Shown here piece by piece: positions 32,028 through 42,419 of a stretch of DNA of 64,000 nucleotides. Numbering within the stretch: position 1 is the stretch's first letter; each line of letters starts with the position of its first letter. This stretch comes from Thioclava sp. SK-1 (lineage in GTDB: Bacteria; Pseudomonadota; Alphaproteobacteria; Rhodobacterales; Rhodobacteraceae). A program made the translations under genes and the position numbers. Below the pieces are notes generated by a model. It did no database searches. It worked only from the letters and a program-made list of their open reading frames with translations, and was not told the DNA's origin. Location of the stretch: positions 124,001 through 188,000 of the forward strand of contig NZ_MDHA01000032.1 of assembly GCF_001705665.1 (NCBI RefSeq), read 5' to 3'.

Positions 32028-34976
32028 TTAACCCTCCAGTGCATCATTTACGAGCGCGTCCTGCTCGGCCTTATGCGACTTGGCCAGACCCGTCGCGGGC
32101 GAGGCAGAAGCATTACGGCCAGCATAGCGAGCGCGGGCATGTTTGGCGTCGATTTTCGACAGAACCCATTCAAGATTGGGTTCGATAAAGGTCCAGGCAC
32201 CCTGGTTTTTGGGCTCTTCCTGGCACCAGACGATCTCTGCATCTTTAAAGCGCGACAGCTCATTGACCAGCGAATGCGCCGGGAACGGATAGAACTGTTC
32301 GACGCGCAGCAAATACACGTTTTCAAGACCGCGTTTGTCGCGCTCGGCCAGCAGGTCATAGTAGACCTTCCCCGAGCATAGCACGACGCGCTTGATTTCC
32401 GCATCCGGCTTCAGCGTCATCTCGGTATTGCCCGATTGGGCGTCATCCCACATCACGCGGCGGAAGAAAGAGCCTGTGGTGAAATCTTCTGCCTTCGAGA
32501 CACACATGGGATGGCGAAGCAGCGACTTCGGTGTCATCAACACCAGCGGCTTCCGGAAATTCCGGTGGATCTGACGGCGCAAGATGTGGAAATAGTTTGC
32601 CGGTGTCGAACAGTTGGCCACAATCCAGTTGTCTTCAGCAGAGTTCTGCAAGAACCGCTCCAGACGCGCGGAAGAGTGCTCCGGTCCCTGACCTTCGTAG
32701 CCATGCGGCAACAACATCACCAGACCCGACATCCGCAGCCATTTACGCTCACCCGAGTTGATGAACTGGTCGAACATGATCTGTGCGCCGTTGGCAAAGT
32801 CACCAAATTGCGCTTCCCATAGGGTCAGCGTATTTGGCTCTGCCAAAGAGTAGCCGTATTCAAACCCAAGCACCGCATATTCCGACAGCATCGAATCGAT
32901 GACATCGTATTTTGCCTGACCCGGTTTGATGTTGTTCAATGGGTAGTAACGTTCTTCAGTATTCTGGTCGATAATGGCCGAATGACGCTGCGAGAATGTG
33001 CCGCGCGTACTGTCTTGGCCAGCCAGACGAACCGGGAAGCCCTCGGACACAAGCGAACCGTAAGCCAATGCTTCGCCGGTTGCCCAGTCAAAACCCTGGC
33101 CGGTTTCAAACATTTTGGATTTATTGTCCAAAAGACGTTTGACGGTCTTGTGGATTTCCATCCCTTCCGGCGCGGTGGTCAGCGCGGTGCCGACCTCTTG
33201 CAACATTTCTGCGCTGATCGCAGTGACGCCTGCGTCGTAATCGGGGCTCTGGCGATCCAGATGTTTCCAACGCCCGTCCAGCCAGTCGGCTTTATTGGGT
33301 TTAAAATTTTTACCCTGCTCAAATTCATCATTAAGCATGGATTGGAACGCGGCTTTCATGTCCTCGATCTCGCCTTCGGGGATCAGGCCATCTTTCACCA
33401 GACGTTCGGTATAAAGCTGCAACGTTGTTTTATGCGTTTTGATCCGCTTATACATCGCCGGGTTGGTGAACATGGGCTCGTCGCCCTCGTTGTGACCAAA
33501 GCGACGGTAGCAGATCAGATCGATCACCACGTCTTTGTGGAATTTCTGGCGGAATTCGATTGCAACCTTGGCGGCGTGAACCACGGCCTCTGGATCATCG
33601 CCGTTGACGTGGAAGATCGGGGCCTCAACCATCAAGGCGATATCGGTCGGGTAGGGCGACGAACGTGAGAAATGCGGCGCCGTTGTAAAGCCGATCTGGT
33701 TGTTGACGACAAAGTGCAGCGTGCCGCCGGTGCGGTGGCCACGAATGCCCGAAAGCTGGAAGCATTCCGCAACAACACCCTGACCTGCAAAGGCCGCATC
33801 ACCGTGCAACAACACGGTCAATACTTGATTGCGCTCGGTGTCGTTCAGCTGATCTTGTTTGGCACGCACCTTACCCAACGCAACCGGGTTCACTGCTTCA
33901 AGGTGCGATGGGTTCGCCGTCAACGACAGGTGAACTGTGTGATCGTCAAATGTCCGATCCGCCGAGGCACCCAGATGATATTTCACATCGCCCGACCCAT
34001 CAACATCCTCAGGCTTATAAGAGCCGCCTTGGAATTCGTGGAAAATCGCGCGATAGGGCTTTTGCATCACATTCGCCAGAACCGACAGACGACCCCGGTG
34101 CGGCATCCCGAATACGACATCTTTCAGGCCCAGATTTCCGCCGCGTTTGATCACCTGCTCCATCGCCGGGATCAGGGCTTCGCCGCCGTCCAGACCAAAG
34201 CGCTTGGTGCCCATGTATTTCACATGCAGGAATTTCTCAAAGCCTTCGGCCTCGACCAGTTTGTTCAAGATCGCCTTGCGGCCTTCCTGAGTAAACTTGA
34301 TCTCCTTGTCGAACCCTTCAATACGTTCTTTCAGCCAGGCGGCTTCTTCGGGGTTGGAAATATGCATATATTGCAGCGCAAAAGTGCCGCAATAAGTCCG
34401 TTTCACGATGGCGATGATCTGGCGCATCGTCGCAACCTGCATCCCCAGAACATTGTCGATAAAGATCGGGCGATCCATATCTGCTTCGTTAAAGCCGTAG
34501 GAACTTGGCTCCAGCTCGGGGTGGGGTTCATTGCCACGCATATTCAACGGATCCAGGTCCGCAACCAAATGACCGCGGATCCGGTAGGCGCGGATGATCA
34601 TCAACGCACGAACGGAATCCAAAACGGCGCGTTTGATCGCCTCATCCGAGACTTCAACGCCTTTTTCCTGCGCTTTTTGGGCGATTTTCTTGCCCGCGCC
34701 TTTGACCTCGGCTGCCGGCCACTCGCCGGTCAGTGCGCCCAGAATTTCATCGGGCATGATCGGCGGCCAGTCGCTACGCTCCCAGCTTGCACCGCTTGCA
34801 GATTTCTTAACGCTGGCTTCGTCATCCGCGAGCTGCTTGAAAAACTCTGCCCAGGCCGCGTCGACCGATGTAGGGTCGTTGGCGTAATTGGCATAAAGCT
34901 GTTCCACATAATCTGCATTGCCGCCCTGAAGGAAGCTGGATGCGTGGAACTGGTCGTTACTGGAGTGTTCGGTCAT
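32028..34976 (-). CDS. sucA: 2-oxoglutarate dehydrogenase E1 component
   Basis: 982 residues, thiamine-diphosphate-dependent decarboxylase of 2-oxoglutarate. The N-terminus (SSFLQGGNADYVEQLYANY) and RIRGHLVADLDPL, FGMPHRGRLSVLANV, the TPP region HGDAAFAGQGVV...FVVNNQIGFTT and C-terminal CQEEPKNQGAW are characteristic. Start 34976 has AGGTG 6 bases upstream; an in-frame extension to 35039 is not supported. The sucA stop is 3 bases before the sucB ATG, so the two are coupled. Confidence 0.97.
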   Translation of the reverse strand: MTEHSSNDQFHASSFLQGGNADYVEQLYANYANDPTSVDAAWAEFFKQLADDEASVKKSASGASWERSDWPPIMPDEILGALTGEWPAAEVKGAGKKIAQKAQEKGVEVSDEAIKRAVLDSVRALMIIRAYRIRGHLVADLDPLNMRGNEPHPELEPSSYGFNEADMDRPIFIDNVLGMQVATMRQIIAIVKRTYCGTFALQYMHISNPEEAAWLKERIEGFDKEIKFTQEGRKAILNKLVEAEGFEKFLHVKYMGTKRFGLDGGEALIPAMEQVIKRGGNLGLKDVVFGMPHRGRLSVLANVMQKPYRAIFHEFQGGSYKPEDVDGSGDVKYHLGASADRTFDDHTVHLSLTANPSHLEAVNPVALGKVRAKQDQLNDTERNQVLTVLLHGDAAFAGQGVVAECFQLSGIRGHRTGGTLHFVVNNQIGFTTAPHFSRSSPYPTDIALMVEAPIFHVNGDDPEAVVHAAKVAIEFRQKFHKDVVIDLICYRRFGHNEGDEPMFTNPAMYKRIKTHKTTLQLYTERLVKDGLIPEGEIEDMKAAFQSMLNDEFEQGKNFKPNKADWLDGRWKHLDRQSPDYDAGVTAISAEMLQEVGTALTTAPEGMEIHKTVKRLLDNKSKMFETGQGFDWATGEALAYGSLVSEGFPVRLAGQDSTRGTFSQRHSAIIDQNTEERYYPLNNIKPGQAKYDVIDSMLSEYAVLGFEYGYSLAEPNTLTLWEAQFGDFANGAQIMFDQFINSGERKWLRMSGLVMLLPHGYEGQGPEHSSARLERFLQNSAEDNWIVANCSTPANYFHILRRQIHRNFRKPLVLMTPKSLLRHPMCVSKAEDFTTGSFFRRVMWDDAQSGNTEMTLKPDAEIKRVVLCSGKVYYDLLAERDKRGLENVYLLRVEQFYPFPAHSLVNELSRFKDAEIVWCQEEPKNQGAWTFIEPNLEWVLSKIDAKHARARYAGRNASASPATGLAKSHKAEQDALVNDALEG

Positions 34977-35054
34977 GGTGTTCACCTGATGGTAGGTGGC
35001 GAGGGACGTACGTCGGGGCAAAGCATTTGCCCCGAACATGTGTGAAGCCCGACC

Positions 35055-35411
35055 CTATCGGGTATAGGGCGAGATATAGGGCTGGCTGGCAGCGGGCAAA
35101 CCCGCCGCATGTGCACAGGCATCTGAATATTTCGAGTAATCGTTAGCCGGGCCGCATTGCGCTGCGGTTCCGTTCACGATGGAGCCATTGGTGCGCGTGG
35201 TGTTCGCAACGGCATAACCGGTGTCGCCTGTCGGGGTTGTGCCCGCAGGCACCTTGTATCGGCCAATGATCGGTGGCGTGGTGATCGGGCCATGGTCACC
35301 ATGCACCGTGTCATCAAAAGTCAGTGCGGCGGGCGCGTTATAGCTGTTATTGCACGCAGACAATACCAACACTCCCAAAAGGGCCGCTGTGGTCTGAAAC
35401 AAGGTCTTCAA
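35055..35411 (-). CDS. small lipoprotein inside the suc operon
   Basis: 118 residues from TTG 35411, which has AAAGGA 7 bases upstream. The N-terminus MKTLFQTTAALLGVLVLSAC is a lipoprotein signal with the lipidated Cys at 20. The remaining chain is Thr/Gly/Pro-rich with no hydrophobic segment (PPIIGRYKVPAGTTPTGDTG) and two further Cys. Exported and membrane-anchored, probably outer membrane. I recognise no family. Placed between sucD and sucA, 78 bases before sucA, with two hairpins upstream, it separates enzymes that are usually adjacent. Confidence 0.7.
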   Translation of the reverse strand: MKTLFQTTAALLGVLVLSACNNSYNAPAALTFDDTVHGDHGPITTPPIIGRYKVPAGTTPTGDTGYAVANTTRTNGSIVNGTAAQCGPANDYSKYSDACAHAAGLPAASQPYISPYTR

Positions 35412-35507
35412 CGTTAAATCCTTTCGATCCGATATTGGGCAATCCTTGCACCTTATCGACCGCGCCGCCACTGTCACGGGTCTTATTCCTATCTCGAAAG
35501 GGCAAAA

Positions 35508-35527
35508 CAGAGTGTTACGATACTCTG
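35508..35527 (-). repeat. small hairpin upstream of the suc-operon lipoprotein
   Basis: CAGAGT (35508-35513) pairs with ACTCTG (35522-35527) around an 8-base loop. It lies between the strong sucD hairpin and the lipoprotein start. May be part of the intercistronic RNA structure. Confidence 0.4.
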
Positions 35528-35563
35528 CTCAGCTCTTTCGAGCCGGTCTTTGCACACCGTGGG

Positions 35564-35591
35564 TGCCCGCGCGGTGCATACCGCGCGGGCA
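35564..35591 (-). repeat. strong intercistronic hairpin downstream of sucD
   Basis: TGCCCGCGCGG (35564-35574) pairs perfectly over 11 bp with CCGCGCGGGCA (35581-35591), loop of six. On the transcribed (minus) strand it starts 8 bases after the sucD stop. No T-run follows, so it is more likely an RNA stability or processing element, or partial terminator, than a full terminator. Confidence 0.75.
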
Positions 35592-35598
35592 AATTCCA

Positions 35599-36483
35599 TT
35601 AGGCCTTGATGGCTTTCATCACGGCTTCGCCCAGCGTTGCGGGGCTGTCAGCAACGACGATACCTGCCGATTTCATGGCTTCGATCTTCGATTCCGCATC
35701 ACCTTTGCCGCCTGCGACGATTGCGCCGGCGTGGCCCATGCGGCGACCCGGAGGTGCCGTACGGCCTGCGATAAAGCCAGCCGTGGGTTTCCAACGACCT
35801 TTTTTGCGCTGCTCTGCCAGGAATTCCGCAGCTTCTTCTTCCGCCGAACCACCGATTTCACCGATCATGATGATCGATTGCGTTTCCGGATCGTCCAGGA
35901 ACATGTCCAGCACGTCGATATGCTCGGTGCCCTTGATCGGGTCGCCGCCGATGCCAACCGCCGAAGACTGGCCCAGGCCCATATCGGTGGTCTGCTTGAC
36001 CGCCTCATAGGTCAGGGTGCCCGAACGCGACACAACACCAACCGAACCACGACGGTGGATGTGGCCCGGCATAATGCCGATTTTGCACGCATCAGGCGTG
36101 ATGACGCCGGGGCAGTTCGGACCGATCAGGCGCGATTTACTGTCGATCAGCGCGCGCTTGACTTTCATCATGTCCAGAACCGGGATGCCCTCGGTGATGC
36201 ACACGATCAGCTCCATTTCGGCGTCAATCGCCTCAAGGATCGAATCGGCTGCGAAGGGCGGGGGCACATAAATCACGGTCGCATTTGCGTCCGTCACATG
36301 CTTGGCTTCGTGGACCGAATTGAACACCGGCAGGTCCAGATGGGTCTGGCCACCTTTGCCCGGGGTCACGCCGCCAACCATTTTGGTGCCGTATGCGATT
36401 GCCTGTTCGGTGTGGAACGTCCCCTGCGAGCCGGTCAGGCCCTGACAGATGACTTTGGTGTTTTCGTTGACGAGAACTGCCAT
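35599..36483 (-). CDS. sucD: succinyl-CoA synthetase, alpha subunit
   Basis: 294 residues. With SucC converts succinyl-CoA to succinate, making ATP or GTP. CoA-binding N-terminal domain ([12 protein letters not shown]), and the phospho-histidine region [18 protein letters not shown] near residue 245. Starts 4 bases after the sucC stop. The strong hairpin at 35564-35591 follows the stop. Confidence 0.97.
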   Translation of the reverse strand: MAVLVNENTKVICQGLTGSQGTFHTEQAIAYGTKMVGGVTPGKGGQTHLDLPVFNSVHEAKHVTDANATVIYVPPPFAADSILEAIDAEMELIVCITEGIPVLDMMKVKRALIDSKSRLIGPNCPGVITPDACKIGIMPGHIHRRGSVGVVSRSGTLTYEAVKQTTDMGLGQSSAVGIGGDPIKGTEHIDVLDMFLDDPETQSIIMIGEIGGSAEEEAAEFLAEQRKKGRWKPTAGFIAGRTAPPGRRMGHAGAIVAGGKGDAESKIEAMKSAGIVVADSPATLGEAVMKAIKA

Positions 36484-36487
36484 GATC

Positions 36488-37681
36488 TTAGCCCTTCACC
36501 GCTTTGACGATTTTTTCTGCACCATCCGACAGGTTGTCGGCGGCGATAACGTTCAGGCCGGAGCTTTTGATGATGTCCTTGCCCAGCTCCACATTCGTGC
36601 CCTCAAGACGGACAACCAATGGAACCTGCAGGCCAACTTCTTTCACCGCGGCGATAACGCCTTCTGCGATGACGTCGCAGCGCATGATGCCGCCAAAGAT
36701 GTTGACCAAAATACCTTTGACGTTTTTGTCCGAGGTAATGATTTTGAATGCTTCGGTTACTTTCTCTTTGGTGGCGCCGCCGCCAACATCAAGGAAGTTC
36801 GCAGGCTCTGCGCCATAAAGTTTGATGATGTCCATCGTGGCCATAGCCAGACCGGCACCGTTCACCATGCAGCCGATTTCACCGTCAAGTGCGATGTAGT
36901 TAAGGTCGTATTTCGACGCTTCCAGCTCTTTGCTATCTTCTTCGGTCTCATCGCGTAGCGAGATGATGTCCGAATGACGATACAGCGCGTTGCCGTCAAA
37001 GCCGACTTTGGCGTCCAGAACTTTCAGGTTGCCATCGGGCATGACGATCAGCGGGTTGATTTCCAGCTGCTCCATGTCTTTTTCGATGAACGCCTGGTAC
37101 AGCTGACCCAGCAGCTTGACCATTTGTTTTACCTGACCACCTTCAAGGCCAAGCGAGAACGCGACGCGGCGACCATGATAGGCCTGATAGCCTGCAGCCG
37201 GGTCGATCGAGAAGGACAGGATTTTCTCAGGGGTCGATTCTGCGACCTCTTCAATGTCCATACCGCCTTCGGTGGAGCACACGATGGAGACCTGGCTCGA
37301 CTGGCGGTCGACCAACAGCGCAAGATACAGCTCGCGGTCGATGTCCGAACCGTCTTCGATGTAGATGCGGTTGACTTGTTTGCCGGCCGGACCTGTCTGG
37401 TGCGTCACAAGCGTCTTGCCAAGCATTTGCTTGGCCATTTCTTCGGCTTCTTCAACCGACTTGGCCAGACGAACACCGCCCTTTTCGCCAGCTTCGGCTT
37501 CTTTGAAGTGACCCTTGCCGCGGCCGCCCGCGTGGATCTGTGCTTTGACAACCCAGAGCGGGCCGTCAAGCTCGCCTGCTGCGGTTTTGGCTTCGTCGGC
37601 TTTAAGAACCGCGCGGCCGTCTGACACCGGGCAGCCGTAGCTCTTAAGGAGCTGCTTCGCCTGATATTCATGAATGTTCAT
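36488..37681 (-). CDS. sucC: succinyl-CoA synthetase, beta subunit
   Basis: 397 residues, ATP-grasp fold. [12 protein letters not shown] at the N-terminus, [17 protein letters not shown] in the nucleotide site and [16 protein letters not shown] in the C-terminal domain. First gene of the suc operon. Two TGTGATCACA sites lie 110-140 bases upstream of its ATG, making it the likely point of GntR control for the whole operon through lpd. Confidence 0.97.
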   Translation of the reverse strand: MNIHEYQAKQLLKSYGCPVSDGRAVLKADEAKTAAGELDGPLWVVKAQIHAGGRGKGHFKEAEAGEKGGVRLAKSVEEAEEMAKQMLGKTLVTHQTGPAGKQVNRIYIEDGSDIDRELYLALLVDRQSSQVSIVCSTEGGMDIEEVAESTPEKILSFSIDPAAGYQAYHGRRVAFSLGLEGGQVKQMVKLLGQLYQAFIEKDMEQLEINPLIVMPDGNLKVLDAKVGFDGNALYRHSDIISLRDETEEDSKELEASKYDLNYIALDGEIGCMVNGAGLAMATMDIIKLYGAEPANFLDVGGGATKEKVTEAFKIITSDKNVKGILVNIFGGIMRCDVIAEGVIAAVKEVGLQVPLVVRLEGTNVELGKDIIKSSGLNVIAADNLSDGAEKIVKAVKG

Positions 37682-37790
37682 GGCTTCCGTCCCATGCTGG
37701 TGCGATTTCCTTGGGGTGATCGCACATCCCTGCCTAGCAAAAAACTGATAAATCGTTGACGCAAGCCATTGTGAGCATAAAAATGACTTT

Positions 37791-37821
37791 TGTGATCACA
37801 GCTTATGATCGTGTGATCACA
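37791..37821. promoter_or_regulatory. predicted GntR operator pair upstream of sucC
   Basis: TGTGATCACA at 37791-37800 and again at 37812-37821; both perfect palindromes, centres 21 bp apart, i.e. two helical turns on the same face. Sits between divergent sucC (start 37681) and the glycosyltransferase (start 37915). The match to the site at the gntR gene and before sdhC supports a shared regulator. Confidence 0.7.
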
Positions 37822-37914
37822 TTTTCGCCGCGGTATTAACCTAAACGACTCAACTGGTGCAGATGGGGCAGTTTGATGTAAATTGTGGCTGATTTGGAAT
37901 GAAGGAGGCCGGTT

Positions 37915-38991
37915 TTGCGCAATTATAGCAAAACGGAACCGGGATTACCCCGTTGGGGTGTGGTTGGAACCGTAGATGAGCCCGCGATTTTACTGGCTGC
38001 ATGGGTGGCGCATCACTTGGCTGTCGGGGCCAGCGAGGTGCATGTGTTTCATGATCGGCCCAATCCGCAGGCCCAAACGCTGTTGGCGGGGGTTGCGGGC
38101 TGTTTTCAATATTTCAGCGGCGATGATGGCTGGCGGCGGCATTGGCGGGGAAAACGACCTGATCGCGTAGAAACCCGGCAGAAATATAATGCGACGCGGG
38201 TGCTGTCCGACTCGGGGTTGGACTGGGTGGCGCATTGCGATGCAGATGAATTCATCCACATCTTCGGCCCGGTAGATCGCGAATTGGCCAGTGTGACGGA
38301 AAAGGCATGGCTGCGTCTGGCGGTGGATGAACGCTGCTACCTGTCGCGTGATACTGTCGGGCGGGGAAACGATATTTTTGCGGGGGGGTTCCGGCAGCAT
38401 TGGCCGGGTTTTGACACTCAGGGCGCGCGGGTATACGGCCCGCGTCAGCGTTATCTGAACCAAGGCTGTTGCGGCCATACTGCTGGAAAATCGATTACCC
38501 GTGCCGGGCAAGGCTATGCCATCGGTGTTCATTATCCGCTGAAGGATTGGAATACGCGCAAGCTTACTTTGCCCTATCGGCGGGCAACGAATGCCCGAAT
38601 TTTGCATTTCGACGGGCTGACGCCACTCCATTATCTGCTGAAAATGATGCGCCGTGCGATGACCGTCGTTAAAGGGGATCCGATCCCGATGTCCACACCG
38701 CGCCAGACCCAATTTGCCCATGCCGTCAAAATTGCGGATTTGCCGTCGGCGCTGATGGATCTGTGGTGGTTGGTTCAGGGGATGGATGCCGCTGCCGTTG
38801 CTGCGCTGTTGGCGCAAGGCGCTTGGGCGGGGCAGGGGTCGCCAGTGCTGGCAAATGCGCAGGCGCTGTTCCCTGAACTGGATTTTTCAGCGGCCGCTTT
38901 TGACGCCGCGCTTTTGGACCATGAAGCGGCACTGATCGCGAAAGCATATGACAGGTTTGGCTTTGATGCGCAGGCCTTGGCAATACGCTGA
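37915..38991 (+). CDS. glycosyltransferase (family 2 / GT92-like)
   Basis: 358 residues from TTG 37915, preceded by AAGGAGG with a 6-base gap, a near-ideal ribosome site. The DxD-type motif is D109-A-D111 in HCDADEFIHI, as in family 2-like transferases that work on surface polysaccharide or glycoprotein. No transmembrane segments are evident. Acceptor and sugar unknown. Divergent from sucC, sharing the GntR operator region; convergent with mdh. Confidence 0.75.
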   Translation: MRNYSKTEPGLPRWGVVGTVDEPAILLAAWVAHHLAVGASEVHVFHDRPNPQAQTLLAGVAGCFQYFSGDDGWRRHWRGKRPDRVETRQKYNATRVLSDSGLDWVAHCDADEFIHIFGPVDRELASVTEKAWLRLAVDERCYLSRDTVGRGNDIFAGGFRQHWPGFDTQGARVYGPRQRYLNQGCCGHTAGKSITRAGQGYAIGVHYPLKDWNTRKLTLPYRRATNARILHFDGLTPLHYLLKMMRRAMTVVKGDPIPMSTPRQTQFAHAVKIADLPSALMDLWWLVQGMDAAAVAALLAQGAWAGQGSPVLANAQALFPELDFSAAAFDAALLDHEAALIAKAYDRFGFDAQALAIR

Positions 38992-39027
38992 CACGGCATG
39001 TAGGCGGCTAAGGTAAAAGGGGCAAAA

Positions 39028-39060
39028 GAAAAAGGGCGCAACCAATGGTGCGCCCTTTAA
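39028..39060. terminator. bidirectional terminator between glycosyltransferase and mdh
   Basis: AAAGGGCGCA (39031-39040) pairs with TGCGCCCTTT (39049-39058), with an A-run to the left and AAA to the right; suits both convergent genes, better on the minus strand (mdh). Confidence 0.88.
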
Positions 39061-39081
39061 ATTATGCGATTGCGGCAGCGA

Positions 39082-40170
<1,089 letters not shown>

Positions 40171-40179
40171 TTAACCTGA

Positions 40180-40193
40180 TGTTTGCGCTAAAG
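40180..40193. promoter_or_regulatory. weak LacI-like palindrome upstream of mdh
   Basis: TGTTTGCGCTAAAG matches the palindrome TGTTAnCGnTAACA at most fixed positions but not all. It lies 136 bases upstream of the mdh start and 90 bases before the TSUP gene. Weaker than the site before sdhC. Confidence 0.2.
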
Positions 40194-40282
40194 GTGACGT
40201 AGGGGCGCGTGGTGTTTTTGTCATGCTGCGCGGCCAATGTTTGTCATGTTGCACTGCAGCGGCACGCGCCAAAGGGGGAAGA

Positions 40283-41020
40283 ATGGACTACATTTGGATT
40301 TTGGTGGCCATCGCATCCGCGGTGACGGTCGGTTTGTCAAAGGGCGGTATCCCCATGGCCGGTGCGTTGTCCGTTCCCATCCTTGCTACGGTCATGGATC
40401 CGGTTGCGGCGGCGGGGCTTTTGCTGCCCGTTTACGTGATCGCTGATTTCTTTGGTCTATGGGCTTATCGCAAGCATTTCGACCCACGTGTGCTGAAAAT
40501 CATGATCCCCGCCACCACGCTTGGCGTCGGTGTCGGTTGGCTGATGGCCGATGTCGTGCCAGAGCGATTTGTGCTGGGATTGGTAGGGATGATCGGGCTT
40601 GTTTTTGCCCTTAACGCGATTTTTCGCCCCTCGCTGGGGGCGCGGCGCGAGGCGCGCACAGTGCCGGGGCTTGTCTGGGGGACAATTGCCGGGTTCACAA
40701 GTTTCGTGAGCCATTCAGGCGGTCCGCCCTTTCAGGCTTATGCCGTGCCGTTGAATATGCCTTCGACAATATTCGCCGGGACTGCGACAATCTTGTTTTC
40801 ATATGTCAATGCGATCAAATTGATCCCCTATATCGCCTTAGGGGAAATCAATTTTGATTCGCTTTCTCTTGCGGTGCTTTTGGCGATTCCCGCATCACTC
40901 TCGGTGTTTGTCGGCGTGCGATTGGTCCGAGTTATCCCGCAAAAGTTGTTTTATCAACTGCTGATTTGGGTGCTTTTGGTGCTGTCGATCAAATTGCTTT
41001 GGGATGCGGTGATCGGCTGA
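40283..41020 (+). CDS. TSUP/TauE-SafE family membrane permease
   Basis: 245 residues, about eight hydrophobic segments. The family moves sulfur-containing or other small organic anions across the inner membrane. LSKGGIPMAGALSVP (first half) and FVSHSGGPPFQAYAVPL (second half) are the two internally repeated family signatures. Start 40283 has GGGGGAAG upstream. Divergent from mdh, convergent with a small secreted-protein gene. Substrate unknown. Confidence 0.85.
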   Translation: MDYIWILVAIASAVTVGLSKGGIPMAGALSVPILATVMDPVAAAGLLLPVYVIADFFGLWAYRKHFDPRVLKIMIPATTLGVGVGWLMADVVPERFVLGLVGMIGLVFALNAIFRPSLGARREARTVPGLVWGTIAGFTSFVSHSGGPPFQAYAVPLNMPSTIFAGTATILFSYVNAIKLIPYIALGEINFDSLSLAVLLAIPASLSVFVGVRLVRVIPQKLFYQLLIWVLLVLSIKLLWDAVIG

Positions 41021-41026
41021 GCGCAC

Positions 41027-41338
41027 CTAGATATCTTTGCCACCGGCGGGCAGCTTTTCCGACAAAGTTTCGTAATTCTGGCCCGAGGCGATCAGGCAGC
41101 TCATCCCGCTCGGTTTTGTGACCAGGATGGTCCAGCTGCCGGTGTCGGCCACAAAAATCTCAAGGACCGAATTATTGGCCGCCAGACCGATTCCGCGGCG
41201 GGTTTCTTGATATTTGTCGTTCAGTTGACCGATGATTTTCTGCCGTACCCCACAGGCATCTTCCGCGGCGTGAAGTTGTTGCGCTGCCAAAAGAACGGCC
41301 AAAAGTCCGAATGAAAGCGCAAAGAATGTCTTCTGCAT
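41027..41338 (-). CDS. small secreted protein of unknown function
   Basis: 103 residues. Start 41338 has GGAGG 5 bases upstream. A signal peptide (MQKTFFALSFGLLAVLLAA, cleavage near LHA-AED) implies periplasmic location. Two Cys (CGVRQK, MSCLIAS) could form a disulfide. Reminiscent of short periplasmic proteins in roseobacters but no named family comes to mind. Stop lies 6 bases from the TSUP stop (convergent). Confidence 0.7.
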   Translation of the reverse strand: MQKTFFALSFGLLAVLLAAQQLHAAEDACGVRQKIIGQLNDKYQETRRGIGLAANNSVLEIFVADTGSWTILVTKPSGMSCLIASGQNYETLSEKLPAGGKDI

Positions 41339-41539
41339 AGCGTCCTCCATGGTGGAAGGTTGATCCAGCTAGGCTGAGAGCAGGTGACGAAGATAACGTT
41401 AATATTGCGGACATTGCACAACTTTAGCGCGATATTTCGCTACGCGCGGAGTGTTTTCGCTGCAATGCGGCAGATTAATCCTTGCTGAATGTGTCCCTAA
41501 TGTGGTCTTTGGCGAAAGAATGTTGCGAGGGAGGGAATC

Positions 41540-42400
41540 ATGTCCGCACGCCCCTATAGATCTGTATTGTATATTCCCGGCTCAAAAGAGCGCGCTTTGG
41601 AAAAGGCCAAGGGCCTGACCTGTGACGCGATCATCTTTGACCTGGAAGACGCTGTTGCAATTGACGAAAAGCCCCGCGCGCGGGAGCTGCTGGCCACCAC
41701 CTTGAAAGAGGGAAATTTCGGCAATCGTGCACGGATTGTCCGGGTCAACGCTTTAGACACCGAATGGGGCCGGGATGATATTTTGGCCTTTGCACGCGCG
41801 ATTCGCGACGGCGCACAGGTGGATGCGATCTTGATTCCCAAGGTGAACACGACACAAGATTTGGATGCTGTTGCTGACCTTATCCCAGATGTTCCGCTTT
41901 GGGCGATGATGGAGACGGCGATCGGCATGTTTAACGCGCAGTCGATTGCGGCGCATCCGCGTTTGGCGGGGATGGTGATGGGCACCAATGATCTGGCGAA
42001 AGAGCTGGGCACGCGGTTCCGTGCCGATCGCCTGCCGATGATGGCCGGTCTGGGCCTGTGCCTGATGGCGGCCAAAGCCTATGGCAAGGTGATTATCGAC
42101 GGCGTGTATAATGCGTTTAAAGACGATGATGGATTGGAAGTTGAATGTGATCAGGGGCGTGATATGGGGTTTGATGGCAAAACCTTGATCCACCCGGCGC
42201 AGCTTGCGGTGTGCAACGCCGCCTTCGCCCCGTCCGAGGCCGAAATTGACCTTGCACGTCGCCAGATTGATGCTTTTACCGCAGCCGAGGCCGCAGGGCA
42301 GGGCGTTGCCGTTGTGGATGGTAAGATTGTTGAAAATCTGCATATCGTGACGGCGCGGCAGATCCTTGCGAAAGCGGATGCAATTGCCGCGCTGACATAA
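41540..42400 (+). CDS. mcl2: HpcH/CitE-family malyl-CoA lyase/thioesterase (probable (3S)-malyl-CoA thioesterase)
   Basis: 286 residues. Fold recognised from SVLYIPGSKERALEKA, IIFDLEDAVA (acidic metal site), LIPKV, METAIGM and GTNDLAKELGTR, which are typical of the malyl-CoA family. In Rhodobacter sphaeroides a shorter paralogue of this group, Mcl2, hydrolyses malyl-CoA in the ethylmalonyl-CoA pathway, and lies near mch and sdh as here; length and neighbours favour that assignment. Lyase activity cannot be ruled out from sequence. GGGAGG precedes the ATG at normal distance. Confidence 0.8.
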   Translation: MSARPYRSVLYIPGSKERALEKAKGLTCDAIIFDLEDAVAIDEKPRARELLATTLKEGNFGNRARIVRVNALDTEWGRDDILAFARAIRDGAQVDAILIPKVNTTQDLDAVADLIPDVPLWAMMETAIGMFNAQSIAAHPRLAGMVMGTNDLAKELGTRFRADRLPMMAGLGLCLMAAKAYGKVIIDGVYNAFKDDDGLEVECDQGRDMGFDGKTLIHPAQLAVCNAAFAPSEAEIDLARRQIDAFTAAEAAGQGVAVVDGKIVENLHIVTARQILAKADAIAALT

Positions 42401-42419
42401 AGCAAGCGAAAGGCGAGCC

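Noticed and set aside
33672-35045. 457-codon open frame opposite sucA
   Set aside because: Lies fully within the sucA coding region on the other strand; sucA has unambiguous thiamine-enzyme motifs along its length.
35564-35591. Hairpin after sucD as a factor-independent terminator
   Set aside because: No T-run on the transcribed strand and downstream suc genes would be cut off; kept as an intercistronic RNA structure.
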